NCBI RefSeq assembly: GCF_000832015.1
Contig: NZ_JXCJ01000001.1
Coordinates: 2,666,631-2,730,630 of the forward strand
DNA: 64,000 nucleotides
Direction of reading: 5' to 3'
Source: Gilvimarinus agarilyticus
GTDB lineage: Bacteria > Pseudomonadota > Gammaproteobacteria > Pseudomonadales > Cellvibrionaceae
The notes below the pieces were generated by a model that did not search any database, had not been told where the DNA came from, and saw only the letters and a program-made list of their open reading frames with translations. Within the stretch, counting starts at the first letter, position 1. Each line of letters opens with the position of its first letter. Made by a program: the position numbers and the translations under genes. Of the stretch, positions 52,485-62,348 are shown one piece after another.

Positions 52485-54916
52485 CGCGTTAAAAACGCGC
52501 TGAAGGCCTCTTCGGCGACCGCAGGGCTAAAGTAATAACCTTGATAACTATGACACTGGTAATCCCGCAAAATATCAAGCTGCTCCGGGGTTTCAACACC
52601 TTCCGCCACCACGGTTAAGTCAAGTAAGCGCGCCATGGTAATAATGGTTTCGACCAACACCCGGTCACTGCGATCACAGCTTAAATCGCGGATAAAGCTT
52701 TTATCGATTTTTAAAGTAGACACCGGTAAACGCTTTAAGTAACTAATGGAAGAGTAGCCCGTTCCAAAATCATCCAGCGAGAAGCTTACCCCATGAGCGT
52801 CGAGCGCCGACATAGTGGCAATCGCCTCATCCACTCGCTGAATAATAATACCCTCTGTCACCTCGATATCAAGTGCACCGGGGGGCACCTTGTACCTTTG
52901 TAACGCATCAACCACGTCCGGAACAAAGTGTGTGTCGCGAAACTGGCGCGGGCTGATGTTCACACTTAGCGTCATCCCCGGATGCCACAACCCCTGCTGA
53001 CTCCACGTTGCCAAGCTCTGACAGGCTTGTTCGATGACCCACTGCCCCACCTCGATAATTAAACCGGATGTTTCCAGCACCGGGATAAACTCCATAGGCG
53101 ATATGGCGCCTTTTAGCGGATGCTGCCAGCGTAATAATGCCTCGGCCCCAACCACCCGGCCCGAGGCGATGTCCAGTTTAGGTTGGTAATGCAAAGCAAA
53201 CTGTTGTTGCTCTAAAGCCCGGTGCAAGTCGCCTTCCATTACCAGCTGGGCACTCACTTTGTCGGCCATGTCTTCGTTAAAAAATTCAATGGCATCACGC
53301 CCGCGCTCTTTCACGTGATACATGGCGGTATCCGCGTAGCGCAACAACTCATGCACCACATTGTGTTTATCAGGGTACACCACAACCCCGACACTGCAGG
53401 TAACCCGCAACTCCATTTGCTCGTGCATAATAGGCTGGGAAACAATCGCACGAATCTTTTCACTGATCTCACCTGCTTTTAGCCCGGCCACTTGCAGGTC
53501 TTGATCGAGCACGGTAAGCACCACGATAAACTCATCACCACTTAAGCGCGCCACTAAATCCTCTTCACGTACCGCGCCTTTTAGTCGACAGGCGATCTCT
53601 TGCAACACGAGATCACCCACCGGGTGCCCCAGCGAATCATTAATATTTTTAAACTTATCTAAATCGATAAACAAAACCGCGCCATAATAACCGTGACGCA
53701 CCGCCCGGCGCACCTCATGCTCTAAGCGCTCGACTAACTGCAAGCGGTTGGGCAAGCTCGTCAGAGCGTCGTGGTGCGCCATGTATTGCATTTCTTCCTG
53801 GGCGTTTTTGCGCTCGGTCACATCCACCGACAACACAAGTGACACCACCTCATCATAATAATCGAGTGGGATCATATGGGTTTGCAAAAACAGCTGATTA
53901 CCGTCGGCGCCGATAAAGCTCTCCTCGACCACATCAAGCTCTTCGCGGTTGTCGATAACCCGAGAGTCATTCGCAAGCACCTGATCAATATCATTCACCG
54001 AGTGCTTTAGTAAACTACGTACATGAATACGGCACATCTGATCGGGGGTATAGCCTAAGGCATCGGCCAGCGCCCGGTTGGCAAAACGATAGTACCCCTG
54101 TTTATTGCGCGCGCCGATCAGTACCGGCAAGCTATCGACGATTTGGCGTAAATGCTCTTCACTTTTGCGCAACGCCAGCTCGACCGCGCGACGCTTGGCC
54201 AGAGATAACTCCACCACATCGAGCAACTGGTTAGTGTTGCTAATAACACTGGCCAACTCATCCTTGCGCTCTTGGGGTAACGGCGTCAGGCGCCGCACGC
54301 CTGGCTGATCGGGATTGATTTCATTAATTTCGTGGGACAAACGCGCCAACGGCTTAGTTAGCTTGACGTAAAACGCAATAAACAACAGCACCACTAAGGT
54401 CAAGTTGCGCAACACGCCCACTAACAGGTTAATCTCGGATCGGCTGTAAAAACCGGCAAGCGCCTGACGCTTATCGACCCGGAAGGTAATCTCACCAGTG
54501 GACTGCTGGCTGTAACCCGGCACCGCCAACTGAGAGGTATAAGCAAGCAAATCGTCGTCGACAATTTTAACCAGCCAGCCGGTCCGCTCGGTCACCGGCG
54601 GCTGGTTGGCTTCGGCCAGCACATTGCCACGCTCGTCGCGAATCGACACTTCACGGATAAAATCGTAATTGAGTAGGCCGTTCACCACCTCAATGGCGAG
54701 GTCGTCATCCAGTGTATGCACGGCGCGGGCCGCAGGCGGGCTGGCAACTTCAATCACCCGCCCCACAAGGCTTTCAAACTCCTGCGACTGATTTTGATAA
54801 TCGAGATAAACCTGAACGAGGTTCATCGAAAAGCTCAACACAAACACCAATATGATGCCGATTTTAGCCAGCTGAAATGAAATACCTTCGGAAAAAGTTG
54901 GCCCTTTATTGCGCAT
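52457..54916 (-). CDS. Membrane GGDEF-EAL c-di-GMP enzyme with periplasmic sensor, HAMP and PAS
   Basis: The 819 residues read: membrane helix (about 16-38), a periplasmic sensor domain (about 40-160), a second helix (about 163-184), HAMP (about 184-240), PAS (about 252-370), GGDEF (about 378-545) and EAL (about 560-815). The GGDEF signature is SGDEF (459-463), a one-residue variant that may or may not make c-di-GMP. The EAL domain has all key motifs: EALLRW, NISPRQF, EVTEG, LDDFGTGYSS, KIDKSFI and AEGVET, so it should degrade c-di-GMP. The C-terminus overlaps rsmE tail-to-tail. Confidence 0.92.
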   Translation of the reverse strand: MRNKGPTFSEGISFQLAKIGIILVFVLSFSMNLVQVYLDYQNQSQEFESLVGRVIEVASPPAARAVHTLDDDLAIEVVNGLLNYDFIREVSIRDERGNVLAEANQPPVTERTGWLVKIVDDDLLAYTSQLAVPGYSQQSTGEITFRVDKRQALAGFYSRSEINLLVGVLRNLTLVVLLFIAFYVKLTKPLARLSHEINEINPDQPGVRRLTPLPQERKDELASVISNTNQLLDVVELSLAKRRAVELALRKSEEHLRQIVDSLPVLIGARNKQGYYRFANRALADALGYTPDQMCRIHVRSLLKHSVNDIDQVLANDSRVIDNREELDVVEESFIGADGNQLFLQTHMIPLDYYDEVVSLVLSVDVTERKNAQEEMQYMAHHDALTSLPNRLQLVERLEHEVRRAVRHGYYGAVLFIDLDKFKNINDSLGHPVGDLVLQEIACRLKGAVREEDLVARLSGDEFIVVLTVLDQDLQVAGLKAGEISEKIRAIVSQPIMHEQMELRVTCSVGVVVYPDKHNVVHELLRYADTAMYHVKERGRDAIEFFNEDMADKVSAQLVMEGDLHRALEQQQFALHYQPKLDIASGRVVGAEALLRWQHPLKGAISPMEFIPVLETSGLIIEVGQWVIEQACQSLATWSQQGLWHPGMTLSVNISPRQFRDTHFVPDVVDALQRYKVPPGALDIEVTEGIIIQRVDEAIATMSALDAHGVSFSLDDFGTGYSSISYLKRLPVSTLKIDKSFIRDLSCDRSDRVLVETIITMARLLDLTVVAEGVETPEQLDILRDYQCHSYQGYYFSPAVAEEAFSAFLTRYPPSRPSK

Positions 54917-55004
54917 TTGTTGTTGATTCCCCAGCAGGGTCGATAACGACCAACCTTACGACAATAACCTACAGACTTATGATTATTATGGCTCTTGTGA
55001 ATCT

Positions 55005-56108
55005 TTACCAACGGGACTCATGGAAAGACTTACCAAGCGCCTCAGCCACGGCTTTATGGGTAACATTACCCCGATGCACATTAACACCACGAGCGAGCCA
55101 TGGATTGTGCTTAAGCCCGGCCAAACCCTCCGACGCCAGTGCCTGCACGTACGGCAGTGTCGCATGAGACAATGCCAATGTCGACGTTCGCGCCACCGCA
55201 CTGGGGATATTGGCCACACAATAATGCAGCGTATCGCCGACATGATAGGTGGGATGCTCATGGGTCGTCGGCCGCGACGTGGCAAAACAGCCACCTTGGT
55301 CGATGGCCACGTCCACCACCACACTACCCGGCGGCATCGCTAAAATATCGTCGCGCTCAAGCAGGCGCGGCGCACTTGCCCCCGGAATCAACACCGCCCC
55401 AATCAGTAAATCGGCGCTACGGGCGAGCCGTGTAATCGTATCGTGGGTGGCAAACAGGCCGGTAATAGCACCGCGAAACAAATCATCGAGTTGACGCAAG
55501 CGCGGCAAGGACGCATCCACAACCGTAACCTGCGCCCCCAGGCCCACAGCCATACGCGCAGCATTGTAGCCAACCACACCGCCACCCAAAATAACAACAT
55601 TGGCCGGGGCGACGCCGGGGACTCCGCCCAGCAAAACCCCGCGGCCGCCATGGGTTGACTCCAGATGGTAACACCCTGCCTGTACTGCGAGCCTGCCCGC
55701 GACCTCCGACATAGGTGCCAGCAGGGGCAGCTGCCCCTGCCCTGCGCCAACGGTTTCGTAACCAATCGCTGTGGCCCCGGATTCCAGTAGATGATTGGCT
55801 AAATCGGGCACCGCCGCCAAGTGCAAAAAGGTAAATAAGATTTGTCCGGGCCTAAGCTGGTCGCACTCTGAAGCTTGCGGCTCTTTGACTTTAACCACCA
55901 GCTCGGCCTGTTTAAATACCGCCTGTGGCGACTCGACCACGGTGGCCCCGGCTTCCTTGTAGTCGTCATCGGCAAAGCCGCTGCCAACACCGCAGCCGGC
56001 CTGCACAATAACCTCGTGACCGGCGCGGGTTAACTCTAACACCGCACCAGGGGTAAGGCCTACGCGTAACTCATCGTGCTTTATTTCGGTTGGGACACCC
56101 ACTCTCAT
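55005..56108 (-). CDS. ald: Alanine dehydrogenase
   Basis: The enzyme converts L-alanine and NAD+ to pyruvate, ammonia and NADH. The 367 residues match the family, with MRVGVPTEIKHDELRVGLTP at the N-terminus, catalytic His in TFLHLAAVPDL, and the Rossmann motif GGGVVGYNAARMAVGLGAQVTVVD-type segment. AAGGAGG precedes the ATG. It is not part of the flagellar operons. Confidence 0.94.
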   Translation of the reverse strand: MRVGVPTEIKHDELRVGLTPGAVLELTRAGHEVIVQAGCGVGSGFADDDYKEAGATVVESPQAVFKQAELVVKVKEPQASECDQLRPGQILFTFLHLAAVPDLANHLLESGATAIGYETVGAGQGQLPLLAPMSEVAGRLAVQAGCYHLESTHGGRGVLLGGVPGVAPANVVILGGGVVGYNAARMAVGLGAQVTVVDASLPRLRQLDDLFRGAITGLFATHDTITRLARSADLLIGAVLIPGASAPRLLERDDILAMPPGSVVVDVAIDQGGCFATSRPTTHEHPTYHVGDTLHYCVANIPSAVARTSTLALSHATLPYVQALASEGLAGLKHNPWLARGVNVHRGNVTHKAVAEALGKSFHESRW

Positions 56109-56221
56109 GGCGGCCTCCTTACTCCTGCGTGTCGTCGATAACTGGGTTCAGTATCAGTATAGAACAGGGCAAGCGCCTGTTTATCGTGGCAAGGTCACAA
56201 ACAGGCCGTACTATTAATGGG

Positions 56222-57127
56222 TTAAAGCTCGACAGCCTTAATGGTGTTGCAGGTGCTAGAGGCCTTGGCGTCACCAGCGTTAGGGGTAAGCGCGAGAAAA
56301 TCAAACAGGTTGCGATCGGCCAGTTGCGAGGGGGCAACATTACAAATAGCCGAGAATATCGTCTCTAACCGGCCCGGATGCGACTGCTCCCAGGTATTCA
56401 GCATCTCTTTGATCACCTGACGCTGAAGGTTCTCTTGCGAGCCGCACAAATTACACGGGATAATCGGAAAGCCACGTAGCTCGGCAAACGCCGCCAGATC
56501 TTTCTCTTTACAGTAGGCCATGGGGCGAATCAACACATTGCGGCCGTTATCGGCCAGCAACTTAGGCGGCATCGCCTTTAACTTGCCACCGTAAAACATA
56601 TTGAGAAACAAGGTTTCGATGATGTCGTCGCGGTGATGACCAAGCGCGATTTTAGTGGCCCCTATTTCATCGGCAAAACTGTATAAGGTGCCGCGCCGTA
56701 AACGCGAACAAAGACCACAGGTGGTTTTCCCCTCCGGCACTAACTCTTTCACAATACTATAGGTGTCTTTTTCGACGATGTGATATTCAACACCCAATGC
56801 CTCGAGGTAAGCCGGCAGTACATGCTCAGGAAACCCCGGCTGCTTTTGATCCATATTAACCGCCACCAAATCAAACTTAATAGGCGCGGTCTTTTGTAAC
56901 CCCAGCAATACATCCAGCATACCGTACGAGTCTTTGCCCCCCGACAAACACACCATCACCTTATCGCCTTCATTGATCATATCGAAGTCGGCAATGGCGG
57001 TGCCTACCTGTCGGCGCAAGCGTTTTTGCAGCTTATTAAACTCAAGCTTTTGCTTGCGCTCAGGCGTCACCTTGGGCGCTGACTCAGCCTTGGGCTTACC
57101 GGGATACATGGACACCAAATCACTCAT
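56222..57127 (-). CDS. ttcA: TtcA, tRNA 2-thiocytidine(32) synthase
   Basis: TtcA adds sulfur to C32 of certain tRNAs using an iron-sulfur cluster. The 301 residues have the PP-loop [10 protein letters not shown], two cysteine pairs ([10 protein letters not shown] and CNLCGSQE), and [19 protein letters not shown], all diagnostic. A promoter lies at 57215-57243. Confidence 0.96.
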   Translation of the reverse strand: MSDLVSMYPGKPKAESAPKVTPERKQKLEFNKLQKRLRRQVGTAIADFDMINEGDKVMVCLSGGKDSYGMLDVLLGLQKTAPIKFDLVAVNMDQKQPGFPEHVLPAYLEALGVEYHIVEKDTYSIVKELVPEGKTTCGLCSRLRRGTLYSFADEIGATKIALGHHRDDIIETLFLNMFYGGKLKAMPPKLLADNGRNVLIRPMAYCKEKDLAAFAELRGFPIIPCNLCGSQENLQRQVIKEMLNTWEQSHPGRLETIFSAICNVAPSQLADRNLFDFLALTPNAGDAKASSTCNTIKAVEL

Positions 57128-57214
57128 ACTTAAAACCTACACTATTCACTAAGGCGCTGCTCACCTAACAGCACTAACGCCGACCAAACGCTCGCCTGCG
57201 ATCTCGGGGCCGCC

Positions 57215-57243
57215 ATTGTACGGATTTTAAACATAAGTGCGAA
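57215..57243 (-). promoter_or_regulatory. Sigma-70-type promoter of ttcA
   Basis: The minus strand has TTCGCA, a 17-base spacer and TACAAT, with a predicted start about 80 bases before ttcA. Confidence 0.55.
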
Positions 57244-57360
57244 GCCTTTTGCCGCGAAGCGGCAGCGCTTTGCCGATTTTTCTGTGTCTGCCGCCCGGAC
57301 GGTTGCCATACCAGCACCCGTACGGCACATGTGGCGGGGGCTAGGAGCATAACAGCGCGA

Positions 57361-57375
57361 TGGCACACGGATTGC
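57361..57375 (+). promoter_or_regulatory. Sigma-54 promoter of the PilZ gene
   Basis: TGGCAC-N5-TTGC is an exact consensus sigma-54 site on the plus strand. Predicted start is near 57388, about 47 bases before the PilZ gene. It places this gene and the following chemoreceptor in the RpoN regulon. Confidence 0.86.
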
Positions 57376-57434
57376 TCTAGGGATACAACAAGTACAACAC
57401 CCGCGTTTTGAGCGCACTGGCACAGGAAAACACC

Positions 57435-58220
57435 GTGAAGAAGACTTTTTGGCGTGAGCTGTTACAACCGCTTAAAAACCTGAGCCGAAATACGGACAAA
57501 ACCTACGACGCCGAGCAGAAGCTGACCGCCTGTTTGCCGCAAAACCACCACTGTCTGGAAACTCTCAACCAATGGCTGGCAAACCGTCGGGTGCTCAGTG
57601 TTGGCAATCAGCACTGGCAAGGCCAAAGTTTGCTTATGGCGATCGATAGTAGGCGCGACATTTTGTGGCTTGACGATATCTTCCCCCAGCAGGAGCAACT
57701 TGGCGAAGGTGTCACCTTGCAAATTAGTCTGCGTCAGGGCTTTGAGCACTGCTATTTTAGCGCGACTGTGATCGCCATCGTCGATAAGCCGGCGGGACGC
57801 ATGATTGCACTGCATCTACCCCGCGAAATACACCGCGCCCCCAGGCGTCGACAGCGGCGCTTTAATTTACCGGGGCCGGCACTCAATGTCAGGGTTCGGG
57901 CATCTGGCAACGAGGCCGAAACCGCTCAAGTGATCAATATTAGTGCCGGCGGCTTGCGCATTACCCTTAATGGTAATCGCCTGACGACCTACCGCCCCGG
58001 CACACTGCTGCCGTTTTGCCGCTTTACCCTCGGGCCCGACATTGTTATTAACTGCCGCGCCACGGTAAAAGCGGCTGTGCTCGACAAAACTTCCGGGCGT
58101 CGCACTCAAGTTAGCCTGGCTTTCGCCGATATACCTGTAGGGCAGCGACATCAAGTGGATGCCTACCTACACAAGCTAGAGGCGCTGCAGGGGCAAACCC
58201 ACGTACCCGCCAGCGCTTAA
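57435..58220 (+). CDS. YcgR-like PilZ-domain c-di-GMP receptor
   Basis: The start is GTG at 57435 with AGGA seven bases upstream; a TTG at 57408 is also in frame. The 261 residues have an N-terminal YcgR-type domain (about 25-130) and a C-terminal PilZ domain with the RxxxR motif in RRRQRR (137-142) and NISAGG (168-173), the residues that bind c-di-GMP. YcgR-type proteins act as a motor brake at high c-di-GMP. The sigma-54 promoter supports a flagellar role; direct motor binding is inference. Confidence 0.88.
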   Translation: MKKTFWRELLQPLKNLSRNTDKTYDAEQKLTACLPQNHHCLETLNQWLANRRVLSVGNQHWQGQSLLMAIDSRRDILWLDDIFPQQEQLGEGVTLQISLRQGFEHCYFSATVIAIVDKPAGRMIALHLPREIHRAPRRRQRRFNLPGPALNVRVRASGNEAETAQVINISAGGLRITLNGNRLTTYRPGTLLPFCRFTLGPDIVINCRATVKAAVLDKTSGRRTQVSLAFADIPVGQRHQVDAYLHKLEALQGQTHVPASA

Positions 58221-58273
58221 CGCATCACCATCGAGTGTTATACGCGCTTTGCAACGCGTTTCGGAGTTAAAGA

Positions 58274-59842
58274 ATGCGCAACAATGGGCATGTTACCGGG
58301 CGAGAAGTCCCGGTTCAGGCCGAGCAAGAAATTGTCTCGTCCACGGACACACAGGGAAAAATTGAGTTTTGTAACGACACCTTTTGTGAGATATCGGGCT
58401 ATCAGCGAGACGAGCTCATCGCTCAGCATCACAATATTCTGCGTCATCCGGACATGCCACCCGAGACTTTTGCCATGCTTTGGCAGGCGCTTAAACAGCG
58501 TAAAGCCTGGATGGGCATTATAAAAAACCGCTGTAAAAACGGCGACCATTACTGGGTAAGTGCCTACGTCACCCCGGTTGGTAAACGCGGTAACGTCAGT
58601 GGTTATGAATCGGTACGGGTGCAAGCCGACCGCACCGTGATTGGCCGCGCCGAGAGCGCTTACCGACGCTTGCAGGCTGGCAAATCAGCCTGCCCCCCTG
58701 TAAAAGCCTTTTACCAACGCAGCCAAACCGGACTATGGGTCGCCCTCGCCCTATTAATGCTCAGCGTAGCCTACTGCGCTGGCAGCCAGCTTGGCTGGTT
58801 AAGCTATAGCATCGCCGCCGCGCTCTCAGTGGCCATTGGGCTTGGCGCACAGTGGTGTCATAAACTCACCCTACAGAGTGCATTGGAGCGCGCCCGCGCG
58901 AGCCATCACGATCCGGTGGCCGCTTACATTTACACCGGGCGGGCCGATGCAGCAGGTGAGGTCGAGCTCGCCAATCTCGCGTTAACGGCGCGCTTGCGTA
59001 CCGCCCTGGGGCGCTTTCAGGAGTCCGCCGCGGCACTCAAAGGTCAGGCCGATACCGCTCAAACACAGGCGCACATCACATTTGAACGCATGGCCGAGCA
59101 GCAAAACCAAACCGCCAGCGTCGCCCACGCCATGAGCCAAATGTCGCAAGCGGTACAAGAAGTCGCACAAGGGGCCAGCGAAACCTCAAACACCACGGGA
59201 GAGGCCATCAAAGAAGTCGAGCGTGGCAATCAAGTGATCAGTCAGGCCAATAGCGCTATTGATGAGCTGTCTTCTACCGTTAAAGCACTTAACCATGTGC
59301 TGGCAAGACTCACAGAAGGTAGCGGCAAAATTGCCAGCGTGGCGGATGTCATCCGCGCCGTGGCCGAGCAAACCAACTTACTCGCACTCAATGCCGCCAT
59401 CGAAGCCGCCCGAGCCGGCGAACAGGGCCGCGGCTTTGCCGTCGTCGCCGATGAAGTACGCACGCTGGCCCAACGTACCCAGCGCTCCACCGAGGATATT
59501 CAGGCCATTATTGGCGAGCTTTCCGAAAGCACCCAATTGGCCGGCGATAATATGGCCCAGTGTCAGTCGTTAGTCGATCTCAGTGTCAGCGAGATGGTTA
59601 ACGTCAGCGATGCGCTCGCAGCCATCACCAGCGCCGTCAGCGCCATCGACTCCCTGTCACACCAAATTGCGGCCGCCGCCGAAGAGCAATCGGCAACCGC
59701 CAACGACATCGACAGCAATACCCGCGCGATCACGCAGATTGCCGACGACACCAAAACCGATATCGATGCAGCGAGCCGCGCTAACCGCGAGATGGCCGAG
59801 CTTGCCGCCGATCAATTTGATCTGGTGCACCGCTTTGGCTAG
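58274..59842 (+). CDS. PAS-containing methyl-accepting chemotaxis protein (Aer-type)
   Basis: The 522 residues have a PAS domain (about 18-105) of the Aer kind ([22 protein letters not shown]), two membrane helices (about 153-171 and 173-193) with almost no periplasmic loop, and a signalling domain with the hairpin tip [29 protein letters not shown]-type sequence (about 368-395). This fits an internal energy or redox sensor feeding CheA. A cofactor cannot be proved from sequence. It lies 53 bp after the PilZ gene. Confidence 0.92.
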   Translation: MRNNGHVTGREVPVQAEQEIVSSTDTQGKIEFCNDTFCEISGYQRDELIAQHHNILRHPDMPPETFAMLWQALKQRKAWMGIIKNRCKNGDHYWVSAYVTPVGKRGNVSGYESVRVQADRTVIGRAESAYRRLQAGKSACPPVKAFYQRSQTGLWVALALLMLSVAYCAGSQLGWLSYSIAAALSVAIGLGAQWCHKLTLQSALERARASHHDPVAAYIYTGRADAAGEVELANLALTARLRTALGRFQESAAALKGQADTAQTQAHITFERMAEQQNQTASVAHAMSQMSQAVQEVAQGASETSNTTGEAIKEVERGNQVISQANSAIDELSSTVKALNHVLARLTEGSGKIASVADVIRAVAEQTNLLALNAAIEAARAGEQGRGFAVVADEVRTLAQRTQRSTEDIQAIIGELSESTQLAGDNMAQCQSLVDLSVSEMVNVSDALAAITSAVSAIDSLSHQIAAAAEEQSATANDIDSNTRAITQIADDTKTDIDAASRANREMAELAADQFDLVHRFG

Positions 59843-59855
59843 TCGCCCCAAAAGC

Positions 59856-59891
59856 GCGGCCTTTGGCACGGCAAAACTTGCCAAAGGCCGC
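59856..59891 (+). terminator. Long hairpin after the chemoreceptor gene
   Basis: A perfect 13-pair stem GCGGCCTTTGGCA / TGCCAAAGGCCGC with a ten-base loop begins 14 bases after the chemoreceptor stop. No T run follows at once on the plus strand (TTTT appears 12 bases later), so it may terminate inefficiently or act at the 3' end. Confidence 0.6.
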
Positions 59892-59942
59892 CAAACCCCG
59901 TAGTTTTGGCCGCTTTTATTGGCAGACTCGAGGGGCTTACTG

Positions 59943-61229
59943 ATGGCGCTTAGTAACGATGAAATTTTAGCCGGTGACCGCGCGCACGTTTGGCATCCCT
60001 ACTCCTCTTTTTTAACGCCCTCACCCACCTATGCGGTACGTAAAGCGCAGGGGGTTACCATCACCCTGGCCGATGGCCGCGAGCTGATCGACGGTATGTC
60101 ATCCTGGTGGAGTGTGCTGCACGGTTATAATCACCCGATCATGAATGCCGCACTTGTGGCTCAATCAGAGCAAGTGAGCCATGTTATGTTTGGCGGCCTC
60201 ACCCACGAGCCGGCCGTTACCCTGTGCCAAAAACTGGTCGAGTTAACCCCTCAAGGACTCAATAAAGTTTTTTTATCCGACTCAGGCTCGGTCAGTGTTG
60301 AAGTTGCCATGAAGATGGCCCTGCAATATTGGCACTCACAGGGGCGGCCAGAAAAACACCAATTTTTAGCCTTAAAAAAGGGTTATCACGGCGACACCTT
60401 TGGCGCCATGAGTGTCTGCGATCCTGTTACGGGCATGCACCATTTGTTTAGCGACAACTTGATGCGCCAGCGCTTTGCCGAACCCCCAAGCAGTGATTTT
60501 TACGGGGAATTTAACCCGGCCGATCTCGATAGCGTTAAAGAGCAGCTTGCCGCTCACGATCAGATTGCCGCACTAATACTCGAGCCCATTGTGCAAGGCA
60601 CTGGCGGTATGCGGTTTTACTCCCCGGAATATTTGCGTCAGGTACGCACGCTATGTGATCAGCATGAGGTGCTGTTAATTGCCGATGAAATCGCCACAGG
60701 CTTTGGCCGTACCGGAAAATTATTTGCCTGCGAACACGCTGGCATCAGCCCAGACATTATGTGTTTGGGTAAAACCCTAACCGGCGGTTACATGACATTG
60801 GCCGCCACCTTGTGCAACGACAAAATCAGTGACGGTATCTGCCGCGGTGAAGCCGGCGTGTTTATGCATGGCCCGACGTTTATGGGTAACCCGCTGGCCT
60901 GTGCAATGGCCAACACCAGTATAGAGTTGCTGCTGCAAAACAACTGGCAACAACAAGTGGCTAATTTAGAATCTGGCTTACGTCAGGGCCTGGCGCCTTG
61001 CCGGGAGTTACCTGCGGTGGCCGATGTACGTGTGCTCGGCGGCATTGGTGTGGTGCAATTACACCAGGCGCAAACGCTTGATACGCTGCAACCGCTGTTT
61101 GTCGACGAGGGGATTTGGGTGCGCCCGTTTGGCAAATTAGTGTATGTCATGCCGCCTTATGTGATGAGCGCTGATGAGTTAAGCCGCCTCACCCAAGGCA
61201 TTTACAAAGTGGTGGCTCAGCTCTCTTGA
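59943..61229 (+). CDS. bioA: BioA, adenosylmethionine-8-amino-7-oxononanoate aminotransferase
   Basis: BioA makes 7,8-diaminononanoate for biotin from KAPA and SAM. The ATG at 59943 has GAGG nine bases upstream (a TTG at 59919 is in frame) and gives 428 residues. Motifs are WHPYSSF, SSWWSVLHGYNHP, the PLP-site YHGDTFGAMS and lysine in CLGKTLTGGYM, which indicate BioA rather than another class III aminotransferase. No other bio gene lies in the window. Confidence 0.94.
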   Translation: MALSNDEILAGDRAHVWHPYSSFLTPSPTYAVRKAQGVTITLADGRELIDGMSSWWSVLHGYNHPIMNAALVAQSEQVSHVMFGGLTHEPAVTLCQKLVELTPQGLNKVFLSDSGSVSVEVAMKMALQYWHSQGRPEKHQFLALKKGYHGDTFGAMSVCDPVTGMHHLFSDNLMRQRFAEPPSSDFYGEFNPADLDSVKEQLAAHDQIAALILEPIVQGTGGMRFYSPEYLRQVRTLCDQHEVLLIADEIATGFGRTGKLFACEHAGISPDIMCLGKTLTGGYMTLAATLCNDKISDGICRGEAGVFMHGPTFMGNPLACAMANTSIELLLQNNWQQQVANLESGLRQGLAPCRELPAVADVRVLGGIGVVQLHQAQTLDTLQPLFVDEGIWVRPFGKLVYVMPPYVMSADELSRLTQGIYKVVAQLS

Positions 61230-61237
61230 TAAACCTA

Positions 61238-61272
61238 GAGCGCCGGTTCTTTACACAAAAGCACCGACGCTC
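61238..61272. terminator. Hairpin between convergent bioA and trpS
   Basis: GAGCGCCGGT and ACCGACGCTC form a nine-pair stem with one mismatch in the 49-bp gap. Neither side carries a good T run, so it is only a candidate bidirectional terminator. Confidence 0.4.
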
Positions 61273-61278
61273 GCCGCT

Positions 61279-62286
61279 TTATATCATCGCCTTTAGGCCG
61301 ACGGCAGAGCGCAGCTTTTCAATTAAAGGCTTGCTGTAACTGCGTGCTTTTGCGGCACCCTGCTGCAGTATCTCTTCAACATCTGCGGGGCGCGCCATAA
61401 GGTCTTCGTAGGCTTCACGCGCATCACCGAGCTGATCATTCACCAACTCAAACAACTGCCGCTTAGCTTCGCCCCAGGCGATACCTTCGGCAAACTGAGT
61501 GCGCATCTGCTCGGTTTGCTCGGCGCTGGCAAAAGCCTCCCAAATTTGAAACACCGTTGAGGTCTCCGGGTCTTTCGGCTCACCCGGCTCCAACAAGTTA
61601 GTTTTGATTTTATTGATGTGCTTTTTCAATTGTTTTTCGGGCAAAAACAAAGGGATGGTGTTGTTGTAGCTTTTGCTCATTTTGCGACCATCCAACCCCT
61701 GTAAGACGGCTACTTTATCGTCCACCTGTACCTGCGGCAGTACAAAGTGCTCGCCGTAGTGATGGTTAAACCGCCCGGCAATGTCGCGCGCCATTTCGAC
61801 GTGCTGGATTTGATCTTTACCTACGGGTACCACATTGGCGTTAAACATAAGAATATCGGCTGCCATCAACACCGGGTAACCATACAGCCCCATGGTGACG
61901 CCATAATCCGGATCTTCACCGGCCTCTTCATTGGCCGCCACCGCCGCTTTATACGCGTGCGCCCGATTCATCAGGCCTTTGGCCGCCATGCAGCTTAGCA
62001 ACCAACACAACTCGGGAATCTCGGGAACGTCCGATTGACGGTAAAACACCGCTTTGTCGGTATCCAGGCCTAAAGCCAGCCAGGTTGCAGCGATCTCGCG
62101 ACGGGATTGCTCGATGCGGGCAGCGTCGTCGCACTTAATCAGCGCATGATAATCGGCCAAAAAATAAAACGACTGCAGCTCGGGATCACGGCTGGCCGCA
62201 ATAGCTGGCCGAATGGCACCGACATAATTACCTAAATGAGGCGTTCCGGTGGTGGTAATACCCGTTAAAACACGTTGTTTGCTCAT
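61279..62286 (-). CDS. trpS: TrpS, tryptophanyl-tRNA synthetase
   Basis: The enzyme charges tRNA-Trp. The 335 residues match the bacterial family, with the class I signature [11 protein letters not shown] and KMSKSYNN, and the [19 protein letters not shown] segment. The reading frame is complete and ends against bioA. Confidence 0.97.
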   Translation of the reverse strand: MSKQRVLTGITTTGTPHLGNYVGAIRPAIAASRDPELQSFYFLADYHALIKCDDAARIEQSRREIAATWLALGLDTDKAVFYRQSDVPEIPELCWLLSCMAAKGLMNRAHAYKAAVAANEEAGEDPDYGVTMGLYGYPVLMAADILMFNANVVPVGKDQIQHVEMARDIAGRFNHHYGEHFVLPQVQVDDKVAVLQGLDGRKMSKSYNNTIPLFLPEKQLKKHINKIKTNLLEPGEPKDPETSTVFQIWEAFASAEQTEQMRTQFAEGIAWGEAKRQLFELVNDQLGDAREAYEDLMARPADVEEILQQGAAKARSYSKPLIEKLRSAVGLKAMI

Positions 62287-62348
62287 GGAGTTCTCTTTGA
62301 TTTCGGATCACTTAGCAGCTTTAAAGGGCGCCTATGATACAGGTTCGC

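Larger units (their letters stand above)
57128..57434. other. Divergent intergenic region between ttcA and the PilZ gene
   Basis: This 307-bp gap holds the candidate ttcA promoter (minus strand, 57215-57243), a TGCCGC/GCGGCA hairpin (57250-57264), and the sigma-54 promoter of the PilZ gene (57361-57375). No gene is seen. Confidence 0.6.
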
